Source of the DNA: Homoserinimonas aerilata
Lineage (GTDB): Bacteria; Actinomycetota; Actinomycetes; Actinomycetales; Microbacteriaceae
Reading direction: 5' to 3'
Assembly: GCF_006716125.1 (NCBI RefSeq)
Contig: NZ_VFOM01000001.1
Coordinates: 1,488,001-1,552,000 of the forward strand
DNA: 64,000 bases
Position 1 is the stretch's first letter, and each line of letters begins with the position of its first letter. Positions 53,672 through 62,260 of this stretch are shown here, in pieces. The translations under genes were made by a program, and so were the position numbers. The notes beneath the pieces were generated by a model that saw only the letters and a list, made by a program, of their open reading frames with translations, had not been told where the DNA came from and did not search any database.

Positions 53672-54592
53672 CTACTCGGATGCCTTGTCGAGCATCGCGA
53701 CCTGCTGCCGGGTCAGGGAGAGACCCCGCGCATCGAACGCCCCGAGCAGCTCGTCGACGCTCCGCGGAACCACGACAGCGGCCGTGACGCCCGGCCTCGA
53801 GATCGTCCAGGCGACGGCGACGCAGGCCAGACTCGTGCCGTGCTCCGCGGCGACACCCTCCATCGCAGCGAGCACGCGAGAGCCCCTGCGCCCGACGTGG
53901 GCGACCGCCTCCTCCGCACCCGGGGCATCCACCGACGCGCTCCTGTCGCGAAAGTCGCCCGTCAGAAAACCGTGCGCCAACGGGAACTGCGCGAACACGC
54001 CCGCCCCCAACTCAGCAGCCAAGGGGGCCAGATCACGCTCGAAGACGCTGCGCTGCATCAGCGAGTACTGCTGCACGATGGCACTCACACTCGGATACAC
54101 CGCCTCCTCCGCGCGGGCGTCGATCGCCCGGATGCGGGCGACGCTGTGCCCCGTGACCGCCACATGCCTGACCTTTCCCGAACGGCGCAGCATGTCGAGC
54201 GCCTCGAGCGTGTCATCGATGGGAACATCCGGGGCATCGCCGCCGCCGTCAAGAGTGAGGAAGTCGATGTAGTCGGTTCCGAGTCTGCGCAGCGAGCCCT
54301 CCGCCGCGCGAACCACCTCACGCGAACCGAGCCCCAAAGCATCCGGATGCCTGCCGATCGTCGTCGAGACGACAGCCTTCGAACGGTCGGCCAGCGTGGC
54401 CAGCCAAGAGCCGATCATCACCTCGCTGCGGCCGCCCGCATAGTGATCGGCCGTGCAGACGAGGTTGCCCCCCGCATCGGCGAAGCTGTCGAGCGCACGG
54501 CTCGTCGCGCTCGCGCCCGACGTCCAGCCGAACACTCCCCCGTCGATACCGACGGGAGCCACCATGACCCCGGTATCGCCCACCTGCCGCAT
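53672..54592 (-). CDS. Degenerate aldo/keto reductase-like protein (probable pseudoenzyme)
   Basis: A 306-residue homologue of the neighbouring reductase, with the whole barrel present and in frame (NLVCTADHYAGGRSE, GSLRRLGTDYIDFLTL, AWTISRPGVTAAVVVPRS). Alignment by eye shows three of four catalytic residues replaced: Asp by Cys46, Lys by Thr78 and His by Asp115. Only Tyr51 is kept. Ordinary carbonyl reduction is therefore unlikely; a binding or regulatory role, or different chemistry, is inferred. ATG 54592 is chosen because TATGCT ends 6 nt before it. Confidence 0.85.
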   Translation of the reverse strand: MRQVGDTGVMVAPVGIDGGVFGWTSGASATSRALDSFADAGGNLVCTADHYAGGRSEVMIGSWLATLADRSKAVVSTTIGRHPDALGLGSREVVRAAEGSLRRLGTDYIDFLTLDGGGDAPDVPIDDTLEALDMLRRSGKVRHVAVTGHSVARIRAIDARAEEAVYPSVSAIVQQYSLMQRSVFERDLAPLAAELGAGVFAQFPLAHGFLTGDFRDRSASVDAPGAEEAVAHVGRRGSRVLAAMEGVAAEHGTSLACVAVAWTISRPGVTAAVVVPRSVDELLGAFDARGLSLTRQQVAMLDKASE

Positions 54593-54598
54593 GCAGAA

Positions 54599-54604
54599 AG
54601 CATA
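54599..54604 (-). promoter_or_regulatory. Leaderless-type -10 element of the degenerate reductase gene
   Basis: TATGCT ends 6 nt before ATG 54592, fixing the start at MRQVGDTGVM. Confidence 0.5.
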
Positions 54605-54702
54605 CGGGCGGATGCGCATCCGCCCGTCATCCGAGGCATGCGATTCCGACGGTGGCGTTTCGGTGCGCAACGTGGCAGCGTGGAGAGCAGGAAGTGATGA
54701 CA

Positions 54703-55014
54703 ATGTCAGACCCACAGAAGGTCACCCAGCAGCGCAACCTCACCACCGCATCCGGGGCCACCTGGCTGCTCACCTCAGGCGTGACCGCCCTCATCTGTCT
54801 GGTGATGCTCTGGTTCATGCGCGAACTCGAACCCATCGGCGCGGCCACGACCGGCTTCGTGACGATAATCGTGCTGTATCTGGCGATGATCGCGGTGCGC
54901 TACGGCATCGCCAACACCCGGGTGAGGCTCTGGATGCTGGCCGTGCTGGCGATCGCGATCGCGGGAACCTTCATCACCGTCGCCTCGATCATCATCCTCG
55001 GCTACGAGAGCTGA
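54703..55014 (+). CDS. Small three-helix membrane protein
   Basis: I do not recognise a family. The 103 residues have a short polar N-terminus and three predicted membrane helices (about 19-38, 48-66, 76-99). ATG 54703 has AGGAAG about 9 nt upstream; an ATG at 54697 would add two residues. It is divergent from the degenerate reductase gene and convergent on pnp. Confidence 0.72.
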   Translation: MSDPQKVTQQRNLTTASGATWLLTSGVTALICLVMLWFMRELEPIGAATTGFVTIIVLYLAMIAVRYGIANTRVRLWMLAVLAIAIAGTFITVASIIILGYES

Positions 55015-55030
55015 AGCACCCCGAAACGAT

Positions 55031-55066
55031 GATCGGCCCCGCCCCCTTGCAGGGACGGAGCCGATC
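55031..55066. terminator. Bidirectional terminator between the small membrane protein gene and pnp
   Basis: An imperfect hairpin with outer arms GATCGGC (55031-55037) and GCCGATC (55060-55066) and an inner CCC/GGG stem lies between the convergent stops at 55014 and 55084. Confidence 0.6.
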
Positions 55067-55083
55067 GTGGTGATGCGTGGAGC

Positions 55084-57363
55084 CTAGCCTTCTGCCGGAG
55101 CCTCCGCCGAGGTGGCGGTCGCGCCGGAACCATCGGTGTCGGCAGCCTCAGCCTCGTCCTGGACGGGCTCGAGCGAGAGCTTGCCACGGTCGTCGATCTT
55201 GGTGATCTGCACCTGGATCTTCTGACCGATGGAGAGCACATCCTCGACGTTCTCGACCCGCTGGCCGCCGGCGAGCTTGCGCACCTCGGAGATGTGCAGC
55301 AGGCCGTCACGGCCGGGCATGAGCGACACGAAGGCGCCGAAGGTGGCGATCTTCACGACGGTGCCCAGGAAGCGCTCGCCGACCTCAGGGTTGAGGGGGT
55401 TCGCGATGGCGTTGACCGCCATGCGGGCAGCCTCAGCCGACGGTCCGTCGACCGCGCCGATGTACACGGTGCCGTCGTCCTCGATGGAGATGTCGGCGCC
55501 CGTGTCGTCCTGGATCTGGTTGATCGTCTTGCCCTTCGGGCCGATCAGCTCACCGATCTTGTCGACCGGGATCTGGACCGAGATCACGCGGGGCGCGGTC
55601 GGAGCCATCTCATCGGGCGCGTCGATCGCCGAGTTCAGGACGGCGAGGATGGCCGTGCGGGCCTCCTTCGCCTGCTTGAGCGCGCCATCGAGAACCGACG
55701 ACGGGATGCCGTCGAGCTTCGTGTCGAGCTGGATCGCGGTGATGAAATCGCTCGTTCCCGCAACCTTGAAGTCCATGTCACCGAGAGCATCCTCAGCACC
55801 CAGGATGTCGGTGAGGGCCGCGTAGCGCGTCTCCCCATCGATCTCATCCGAGACGAGGCCCATCGCGATGCCCGCGACCGGCGCGCGCAGCGGCACACCG
55901 GCGTTCAGCAGCGACAGGGTCGAGGCGCAGACAGAACCCATCGACGTCGAACCGTTGGAGCCGAGAGCCTCGGACACCTGGCGGATCGCGTAGGGGAACT
56001 CCTCGCGGCTCGGCAGCACCGGCACGAGGGCGCGCTCGGCGAGGAAGCCGTGCCCGATCTCGCGACGCTTCGGCGAACCGACACGACCGGTCTCACCGGT
56101 CGAGTAGGGCGGGAAGTTGTAGTGGTGCAGGTAGCGCTTCTTGGTGACCGGGCTCAGCGAGTCGATCTGCTGCTCCATCTTGAGCATGTTCAGCGTGGTG
56201 ATGCCCATGATCTGGGTCTCGCCGCGCTGGAAGATGGCGGAACCGTGAACGCGCGGGATGACCTGAACCTCGGCGTCGAGCGGGCGGATGTCCGCCAGCC
56301 CACGGCCGTCCATGCGGACGCCCTCGGTGAGGATGCGATCGCGGACGATCTTCTTGGTCACCGACTTGTAGGCACCCGAGACCTCGCCGTTGGCGGAGTC
56401 GGGCAGTTCGCCGGCCTCGACCTTCGCGGCGATCGCTTCCTTGACACGGGCCTTGAGCGCGTCATCCGCGTCCTGGCGCTCCGTCTTGGCGGCGATCTGG
56501 TAGATCGAGGCGAGCTCGGAGGAGGCGAGCTCCTTGACCGCGGCGAACGTCTCGTCGGAGTATGCCGCGAAGACGGGGAACACGATCGGAGCCTTGGGCG
56601 CCTGCGCGGCAAGCTCCGCCTGCGCCTTCACGAGCTGCTTGAGGAACGGCTTCGCCGCCTCGAGACCCTGAGCGACAACGGCCTCGTCGGGCTTGGTGCC
56701 GCCGGCCTTGATCAGCTCCCAGGAACCCTCGGTGGCCTCGGCCTCGACCATCATGATGGCGATGTCCTCGTTGCCGTCCTTGTCGGTGACGAGGCGGCCT
56801 GCGACGGTCAGGTCGAACACTGCATCGGCAAGCTGCTCGACGTTCGGGAACGCAACCCACTGGTCGCCGATCAGGGCGAGGCGGATGCCACCGATCGGGC
56901 CGCTGAACGGAAGACCCGAGATCTGCGTCGACGCGGATGCCGCGTTGATGGCGAGAGCGTCGTAGAACTCGCCGGGGGCGATGCTCAGCACGGTGATGAC
57001 GATCTGGACCTCGTTGCGGAGGCCGTCGACGAACGACGGACGCAGCGGCCGGTCGATGAGGCGGCAGACGAGGATCGCCTCGGTCGAGGGGCGGCCCTCA
57101 CGGCGGAAGAACGAGCCGGGGATCTTGCCCGCGGCGTACGAACGCTCTTCGACGTCGACGGTGAGCGGGAAGAAGTCGAATCCTTCACGCGGGTGCTTGC
57201 CGGCGCTGGTCGCGCTCAGAAGCATGGTCTCCTCGTCGAGGTATGCGGCGACCGCACCCTGCGACTGCTGCGCGAGGCGGCCCGTCTCGAAACGGACCGT
57301 GCGCTTGCCGAACTTGCCGTTGTCGAGAACGGCTTCGGCGAACTTGATTTCTGGACCCTCCAT
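55084..57363 (-). CDS. pnp: Polyribonucleotide nucleotidyltransferase (PNPase)
   Basis: Phosphorolytic 3'-5' exoribonuclease (in some actinobacteria also RNA tailing). The 759 residues have two RNase PH cores (about 15-150 and 345-560), a helical linker, a KH domain (about 600-660, [20 protein letters not shown]) and an S1 domain (about 672-745). The acidic tail is variable. ATG 57363 is preceded by AAAGGAG, and an earlier in-frame ATG falls inside the structured leader. rpsO does not lie immediately upstream. Confidence 0.97.
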   Translation of the reverse strand: MEGPEIKFAEAVLDNGKFGKRTVRFETGRLAQQSQGAVAAYLDEETMLLSATSAGKHPREGFDFFPLTVDVEERSYAAGKIPGSFFRREGRPSTEAILVCRLIDRPLRPSFVDGLRNEVQIVITVLSIAPGEFYDALAINAASASTQISGLPFSGPIGGIRLALIGDQWVAFPNVEQLADAVFDLTVAGRLVTDKDGNEDIAIMMVEAEATEGSWELIKAGGTKPDEAVVAQGLEAAKPFLKQLVKAQAELAAQAPKAPIVFPVFAAYSDETFAAVKELASSELASIYQIAAKTERQDADDALKARVKEAIAAKVEAGELPDSANGEVSGAYKSVTKKIVRDRILTEGVRMDGRGLADIRPLDAEVQVIPRVHGSAIFQRGETQIMGITTLNMLKMEQQIDSLSPVTKKRYLHHYNFPPYSTGETGRVGSPKRREIGHGFLAERALVPVLPSREEFPYAIRQVSEALGSNGSTSMGSVCASTLSLLNAGVPLRAPVAGIAMGLVSDEIDGETRYAALTDILGAEDALGDMDFKVAGTSDFITAIQLDTKLDGIPSSVLDGALKQAKEARTAILAVLNSAIDAPDEMAPTAPRVISVQIPVDKIGELIGPKGKTINQIQDDTGADISIEDDGTVYIGAVDGPSAEAARMAVNAIANPLNPEVGERFLGTVVKIATFGAFVSLMPGRDGLLHISEVRKLAGGQRVENVEDVLSIGQKIQVQITKIDDRGKLSLEPVQDEAEAADTDGSGATATSAEAPAEG

Positions 57364-57480
57364 TAAGGGTATCTCCTTTGTTTTACGTCGCCCCCGTGTG
57401 GGCGCGACTGCATACATCGGAGCAGGAGCGGGCAGTCAGGGGCGCGCGCGATCTGCGCGGGCGCCGTGCTCTGGCCAACA
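57364..57480 (-). promoter_or_regulatory. Structured pnp leader, candidate Actino-pnp element
   Basis: Two hairpins precede pnp. One at 57387-57408 (5 bp, a G-G mismatch, 3 bp, loop ACAC) ends about 15 nt before the ribosome-binding site. A very GC-rich one lies at 57439-57465. The Actino-pnp motif is a known conserved RNA in actinobacterial pnp leaders; assignment here is by position and shape only. Confidence 0.45.
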
Positions 57481-57760
57481 GTAGAAAATCACCGTACTGG
57501 ACGGGAACTCACCACCGGTGACCAGCATCGTGCCAGCCTGCTCCGTTTGTGCTTCGGCCACGACGCATCCTGTCGGACGCCCTGCAGCCGCAACAATCCT
57601 ACCAGCGACCACCTGAACGGGCCAGTGGCGCGCTGGTGAACGGCAGATGGCGGCCCGGGCAACCCGCTCGATGCGACGGCTGTGGTTCGTCGCGACGGCT
57701 GCGGAACATTCTGCAGCCGTCGCGACGAACCACAGCCGTCGGGTCGAGCCTGCGATCGAG
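57481..57760. other. Gene-free gap upstream of pnp
   Basis: 280 bp without a recognisable gene. It should contain the pnp promoter (not firmly placed) and a large inverted repeat next to the hydrolase stop. rpsO, often found here in other actinobacteria, is absent. Confidence 0.5.
57674..57741. repeat. Perfect 29-bp inverted repeat with 10-nt loop
   Basis: Arms 57674-57702 and 57713-57741 are exact reverse complements, and the loop is GGAACATTCT. Each arm carries CGACGGCTG twice (or its complement). It begins 19 nt after the hydrolase stop, so it can terminate that transcript. It is far longer than needed for a terminator and could be a repeat element or a recently formed palindrome. Confidence 0.85.
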
Positions 57761-58924
57761 CTACTCGGCGAAGGTCTCCTGCACCCAGTCGGCGATGAAA
57801 CCCGCGACGGGCAACATGTTGTCGATGGAGATGTGCTCCGTGCCGCCCTCTGGGTCGTCGAAGATGCGCAGCTGCCGCTTCGGGCTGTTCACGGCCTCGT
57901 CGTAGCTCTGCTGCGCGTACTTCACGTTGATCTGACGGTCGTTCGCACCGTGCGTCACGAGGAACGGCACCGTGATCTTCTCCACCACGCCGGCCAGCGT
58001 CACCCTGTCGGCGATCTCCAGGAACTGCTCCTGATCATCCGCCCCCCACACCCACTGCACGTGATCCCAGTAGTGCGGCACCGGGTTCTCACCCTCACGC
58101 TTGACCCGGCCGTGCTGCACCTCCGCCCAGTTGTGGTTCGCCCCCCAGGCGACGACCAGCTTGAGGCGCTTCTCGAACGCTGCGGCGCGAGGCGCGTAGT
58201 ACCCGCCCAGCGACCACCCGACGATGCCGATGCGATCCGGGTCGATGGTGAGGACATCCGCAGCCTGCGCCTCAAGGAAGTCGACACATGCCGCAGCCCA
58301 GACCTCCGTGTCGAAGCGGGCCTTCAGGCCGCGAAGACGCAGGGCCTCACCCGAGCCCGGGGTGTCGACCATGAGGGTCGAGATGCCGCGACGCGCGAGT
58401 TCCTGCGGGAACTGCGAGTAGTACATCATCTCCTTGGTCGAATCGAGGCCGTTCCACTGGATGACGACGGGCGTCGGGCGACCGTCGAGGCTCTCCGCCT
58501 GGTAGAAGTAACCGGGCAGCGCGCCCTCCTCGTACGGGATCTCCACCGGGGTGAACGGCACGCCCGCGAGCTCGACATGCTTCAGCAGCAGGTCGATCGA
58601 CTTCTGGTACGCAGCGTTGCGACCCTCCCATTTGGGCGACTGAAGCCGCTCCGACTGCGAGGTGTAGAGGCTCGCACGGTAGAACTTATCGGCAGCCGTG
58701 ATGCGGCGCCCCGCACCTTCGGCCTCGGCAGCCTCGGATGCCAGCCTGTCGGCCACGGCAGCCCAGGATGCGTAGAGCAGGTCTGTGCCCGCATCGTCAC
58801 CGTTCTTCGAGGCCTCGAGCACCGGCCTGCAGGCTCGGTCGATCTCATCGATGAGTCCGCCGTTGTTGAGGGAGGCGACGACCGCCATGCTCCACACGTA
58901 GTTGGTCGGGAAGTACATGTACAT
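57761..58924 (-). CDS. Alpha/beta hydrolase (FrsA / pseudooxynicotine-hydrolase-like)
   Basis: A 387-residue serine hydrolase. A helical N-terminal cap region (about 1-125) precedes the fold. The nucleophile Ser238 is in GIVGWSLGGYY, with the probable acid Asp329 in THGANDRQI and His364 in GGTEHISIDN. This layout resembles FrsA and 2,6-dihydroxypseudooxynicotine hydrolase, which cleave esters or C-C bonds of small metabolites. ATG 58924 has GGAG about 9 nt upstream. It lies downstream of the arylsulfatase gene (146-nt gap), suggesting it acts on desulfated product. Confidence 0.82.
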   Translation of the reverse strand: MYMYFPTNYVWSMAVVASLNNGGLIDEIDRACRPVLEASKNGDDAGTDLLYASWAAVADRLASEAAEAEGAGRRITAADKFYRASLYTSQSERLQSPKWEGRNAAYQKSIDLLLKHVELAGVPFTPVEIPYEEGALPGYFYQAESLDGRPTPVVIQWNGLDSTKEMMYYSQFPQELARRGISTLMVDTPGSGEALRLRGLKARFDTEVWAAACVDFLEAQAADVLTIDPDRIGIVGWSLGGYYAPRAAAFEKRLKLVVAWGANHNWAEVQHGRVKREGENPVPHYWDHVQWVWGADDQEQFLEIADRVTLAGVVEKITVPFLVTHGANDRQINVKYAQQSYDEAVNSPKRQLRIFDDPEGGTEHISIDNMLPVAGFIADWVQETFAE

Positions 58925-59070
58925 AGGAGGAACTCCAGTATCTCTCTGTGCGCTTTCGGCGCCGAAGGCCACCACCACGCTATGGGCAGACCGACGGCTC
59001 GGGAACGTGAATTCCCTGATGCGAGCGATCGTCGGCGGCAATACCTCGGCACCGCGTGGCCGCCTTCGGA
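58925..59070 (-). promoter_or_regulatory. Gap between sulfatase and hydrolase genes
   Basis: 146 bp that may hold an internal promoter for the hydrolase. A 12-bp perfect palindrome TTCGGCGCCGAA (58955-58966) lies about 30 nt before the hydrolase start and is a candidate operator or small hairpin. Confidence 0.35.
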
Positions 59071-61422
59071 TCAGTCGTAGTGGTGTGCCGCCATGAATGC
59101 GGCGGCAGCGAGCCTGCCCGCGTCATACGGAGCAGGCTCCCCCGGCTCGTAGCGAACCGAGGTTAGCTCACCCGAGAACGGGAACGCACCGTGCCGCTCG
59201 TGCATCTCCCACGACACGGGACCGCGGCGGTCGATGCCCACGTCGATTCCGGTGAACGGTGCCAGACCCGTGAGCATCATGACGCGACGCAACGACGCAA
59301 CGGGAACACCGTCGACCGACAGCTCGACATCGAGATAGAACTCGTCACGGTTGAAGGTGAGATCAAGCTCGATCTCGCACGGCCCCGACGCCGTGAAGGG
59401 CGCATCCGTCGTGCGCATCACACCGTATTCGTTGTACTCGAACACGAGCCGGCCGTCCTCGACGTACAGGACATAGCCGCCACACTGGTCGCCGTGCGCC
59501 ACGAGGACGCCCTCCCCCGCTGCCACGACGGATGCTCGGATCCGGAACTCGCGAAGGCCGATGAGCTGCGCGGCACGATGACGCTCCACCGTGGGGCTCC
59601 CGTTGCGGATCACCAGGGGCTCGGAGAACCTCGCATTCTCACGGGGTTGGATCTGGAACACCAGACCGGCATCATCCGCGATCGGAAACACCGTGTTCTC
59701 CCAGGCGAGCCGCTCCCACAGTGCCGCCAGCTCAGCGACCTTCTCGGGTCTGTCAGCCGCGAGATCGTGCGTCTCAGCGGGATCATTCGTGACCTCATAC
59801 AGTTGCCAGGTCACGTTCTCGACATCCATGATCGGTCCGGGGCGCAGGCTCAGGATCTTCCACCCCTCGTGGTAGAGACCGAGGTGACCGTTCCACTCCG
59901 CATGCTGGGTCATCCGGAATTCATTCGAGGCACTACCCAGCAGCTGGTCGAGCGCGCTGAGGCCGTCGAGATCCTTCGCCGGGATGCCGTGGCGCTCCGA
60001 GGGGCGCACGACGCCGCATGCTTCAAGGAGGGTTGGCATGATGTCGGTCGCATACATGAACTGGCGACGAACCCGTTCCGCGGCAGGCACATTGCGCAGG
60101 CGGGCAGGCCACGAGAAGATGAAGGGCGCGCGGACGCCGCCCCCGAAGGTGCTGCCCTTGTACAGCCTGAACGGGGTGTTCGAAGCCATGGCCCACCCTC
60201 GCGGATAGTGCACCCCGGCACGGGGACCCCCGATGAGCTCCGTCTCGATCGGCTGATCGCGGGACCAGTCCTCCGGAAGCCTGAGGCCGTTGATGAACTG
60301 GCTCAGATAACTCCGGGTGCCCTCTGGACCGCCCTCGGCGGTGCCCCCATTGTCACTCGTCACGATGACGATCGTGTTCTCGCGCTCTCCGTACTCATCG
60401 AGCACGGAGAGGAGTCGGCCCAGGTTCTGGTCGATGTTGTCGACCATCGCCGCATAGACCTCCATGTAGCGCTCGAATCTCGCACGCGAGTCCTCATCAA
60501 GCGACTGCCAGGGCTCGACCTCGTAGCCTCCTTCGCGATTGCGGTCGACCATCTGCGTGCCCTCGGGGAAGAGCCCGCGCGCGATCTGCTCGGCGAAACG
60601 AGCACGACGCACCTCGTCCCACCCTTCCGCATAGCGCCCCCGATGACGATCGATGTCCTCCGCCTTGGCCCCCAGCGGGCCGTGCATGGCATTGTGGGCG
60701 AAGTAGAGGAAGAACGGCTTCTCGGACTCGGATGTGCGCAGACCACGGATCATGCTGATCGCGTGATCTGTCAGGTCATCCGTCAGGTAGTAGTCGTCGG
60801 GATAGCGCTCGACCTCCACCGTCGTGTTGTCCTGGACGAGCCGGTTCGGAGCGAAGAAGTTCGTGAACCCCTCGAGGCAGCCGTAGTACTGGTCGAACCC
60901 CCTCTGCACCGGCCAGGATTCACGTGAGGCGCCCTCGAAGGTCGCGTCGTCACGCGTCAGGTGCCACTTGCCGATTCCGAACGTGGCGTACCCGGCGCCC
61001 TGAAGCGCCTCCGGAAGGGTCAGGACATCATCCCCCAGTTCGAGGGCGAAGCCGGGAAACCCCGGGTTGAAGCCGGCGACGGTCGCGAAGCCCGCACGGT
61101 GCGGATTGACTCCCGTCAGGATCGCGGCGCGAGCCGGTGAGCAGACCGAGGCCGTGTGGTAGTTGTTGAGCACGACGCCGTCGTCGACGATCGCCTCGAC
61201 ATGGGGCGTCGGGATCTCGCCCCCGTATGGCCCGAGGTCGCTGAACCCCATGTCGTCGATGACCATCAGGATGACGTTCGGCGCTCCCGCCTCAGGCTTC
61301 GGTGAAGGGACCCAGGCTGGGGTCGATCGGGACATCGCGCGATCGACCGAGCCACCGAAATCCTCGTAGCCGCGGGCCCCCTCCGGAACGGCCTGCGGCG
61401 ACACGAAGGGAACCCCGTTCAC
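59071..61422 (-). CDS. Arylsulfatase (type I, formylglycine)
   Basis: Hydrolyses sulfate esters. The 783 residues have a metal-binding start (VILMVIDDMGFSDLGPYGGE, Asp56 and Asp57), the formylglycine signature CSPAR (94-98, in ASVCSPARAAILTG), GIGKWHLT, HNAMHGPLGAK and TSDNGGTAEGG. The C-terminal ~200 residues form an extra beta-rich domain, as in the long actinobacterial arylsulfatases of about 780 residues. No signal peptide is seen, so it is probably cytoplasmic. The start is GTG 61422, overlapping the ABC ATPase stop by 4 bp. It needs a formylglycine-generating enzyme, not present here. Confidence 0.94.
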   Translation of the reverse strand: MNGVPFVSPQAVPEGARGYEDFGGSVDRAMSRSTPAWVPSPKPEAGAPNVILMVIDDMGFSDLGPYGGEIPTPHVEAIVDDGVVLNNYHTASVCSPARAAILTGVNPHRAGFATVAGFNPGFPGFALELGDDVLTLPEALQGAGYATFGIGKWHLTRDDATFEGASRESWPVQRGFDQYYGCLEGFTNFFAPNRLVQDNTTVEVERYPDDYYLTDDLTDHAISMIRGLRTSESEKPFFLYFAHNAMHGPLGAKAEDIDRHRGRYAEGWDEVRRARFAEQIARGLFPEGTQMVDRNREGGYEVEPWQSLDEDSRARFERYMEVYAAMVDNIDQNLGRLLSVLDEYGERENTIVIVTSDNGGTAEGGPEGTRSYLSQFINGLRLPEDWSRDQPIETELIGGPRAGVHYPRGWAMASNTPFRLYKGSTFGGGVRAPFIFSWPARLRNVPAAERVRRQFMYATDIMPTLLEACGVVRPSERHGIPAKDLDGLSALDQLLGSASNEFRMTQHAEWNGHLGLYHEGWKILSLRPGPIMDVENVTWQLYEVTNDPAETHDLAADRPEKVAELAALWERLAWENTVFPIADDAGLVFQIQPRENARFSEPLVIRNGSPTVERHRAAQLIGLREFRIRASVVAAGEGVLVAHGDQCGGYVLYVEDGRLVFEYNEYGVMRTTDAPFTASGPCEIELDLTFNRDEFYLDVELSVDGVPVASLRRVMMLTGLAPFTGIDVGIDRRGPVSWEMHERHGAFPFSGELTSVRYEPGEPAPYDAGRLAAAAFMAAHHYD

Positions 61423-62240
61423 GGAAGCCTGACCGACGACGTCGGAATGCCGTTGTTCTTGATCTCGCTCAGGATCCTCGTTCTGAGTTCGATGAACTCC
61501 GGCCGCGCCTTCGTCGCGAGCTGCTCTCGTTCGCGTCCGAGATTCACCGCCACGTCGTCGACGATCCGCGACGGACGCCCCCCGAAGACGACGACCCTGT
61601 CGCCGAGGAAGACCGCCTCGTCGATGTCGTGGGTCACGACGATGATCGTGATCCCCAGATCGCGGCGAAGCCTGAGAGTCAGCTCCTCCAGTTCGAACCG
61701 GGTCTGGGCGTCGAGGGAGCCGAAGGGCTCATCCATGAGAAGAATGGATGCGTCATAGGCCAGCGCACGCGCGATCGCGACTCGCTGCTGCATGCCCCCT
61801 GACAGCTGCCAGGGGAACTTGTCCATATTGTCCTGGAGCCCCACCAGCTCGAGGCACCTCCGCGCCCGCTCGAAGCGCTCCCGCTTGCCCACACCCCTGG
61901 CCTGAAGCGGGAACTCGACATTGCCGAGCACGCGCATCCACGGGAGCATCGAGCCGCGGTAGTCCTGGAAGACCACGGCGATGTCCTCCACCGGACCTGT
62001 GATGCTCCGGTCGCCGAGGAACACCTTTCCCTCGGAGGGTTGGATCAGGCCGGAGAGGAGCCTCAGGAGCGTGGTCTTGCCCACTCCGGACGGCCCGACG
62101 AGGCAGGTCACGTCGCCCGGCGTCAGCTCGAGGTCGAGGTCCGCGATGATCGTGTTCGCCGCCGAGCCGGTGCCGAAGGTCTTCTGCACACCGACGGCAC
62201 GCAGGGTACCGACGTCCTTGATCGGGGAGGAAGTGCTCAT
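61419..62240 (-). CDS. ABC importer ATP-binding protein, nitrate/sulfonate/taurine family
   Basis: A 273-residue SsuB/TauB-type ATPase with Walker A GPSGVGKT (49-56), Q-loop VVFQDYRGSMLPWMRV, signature [15 protein letters not shown], Walker B ILLMDEPFGSLDAQT and THDIDEAV. ATG 62240 has AAGGAG upstream. It is coupled to the arylsulfatase (GTGA overlap) and follows two permease genes, so the importer probably delivers the sulfatase substrate. Confidence 0.92.
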   Translation of the reverse strand: MSTSSPIKDVGTLRAVGVQKTFGTGSAANTIIADLDLELTPGDVTCLVGPSGVGKTTLLRLLSGLIQPSEGKVFLGDRSITGPVEDIAVVFQDYRGSMLPWMRVLGNVEFPLQARGVGKRERFERARRCLELVGLQDNMDKFPWQLSGGMQQRVAIARALAYDASILLMDEPFGSLDAQTRFELEELTLRLRRDLGITIIVVTHDIDEAVFLGDRVVVFGGRPSRIVDDVAVNLGREREQLATKARPEFIELRTRILSEIKNNGIPTSSVRLP

Positions 62241-62260
62241 GGTCGAATCTCCTTGACCTG

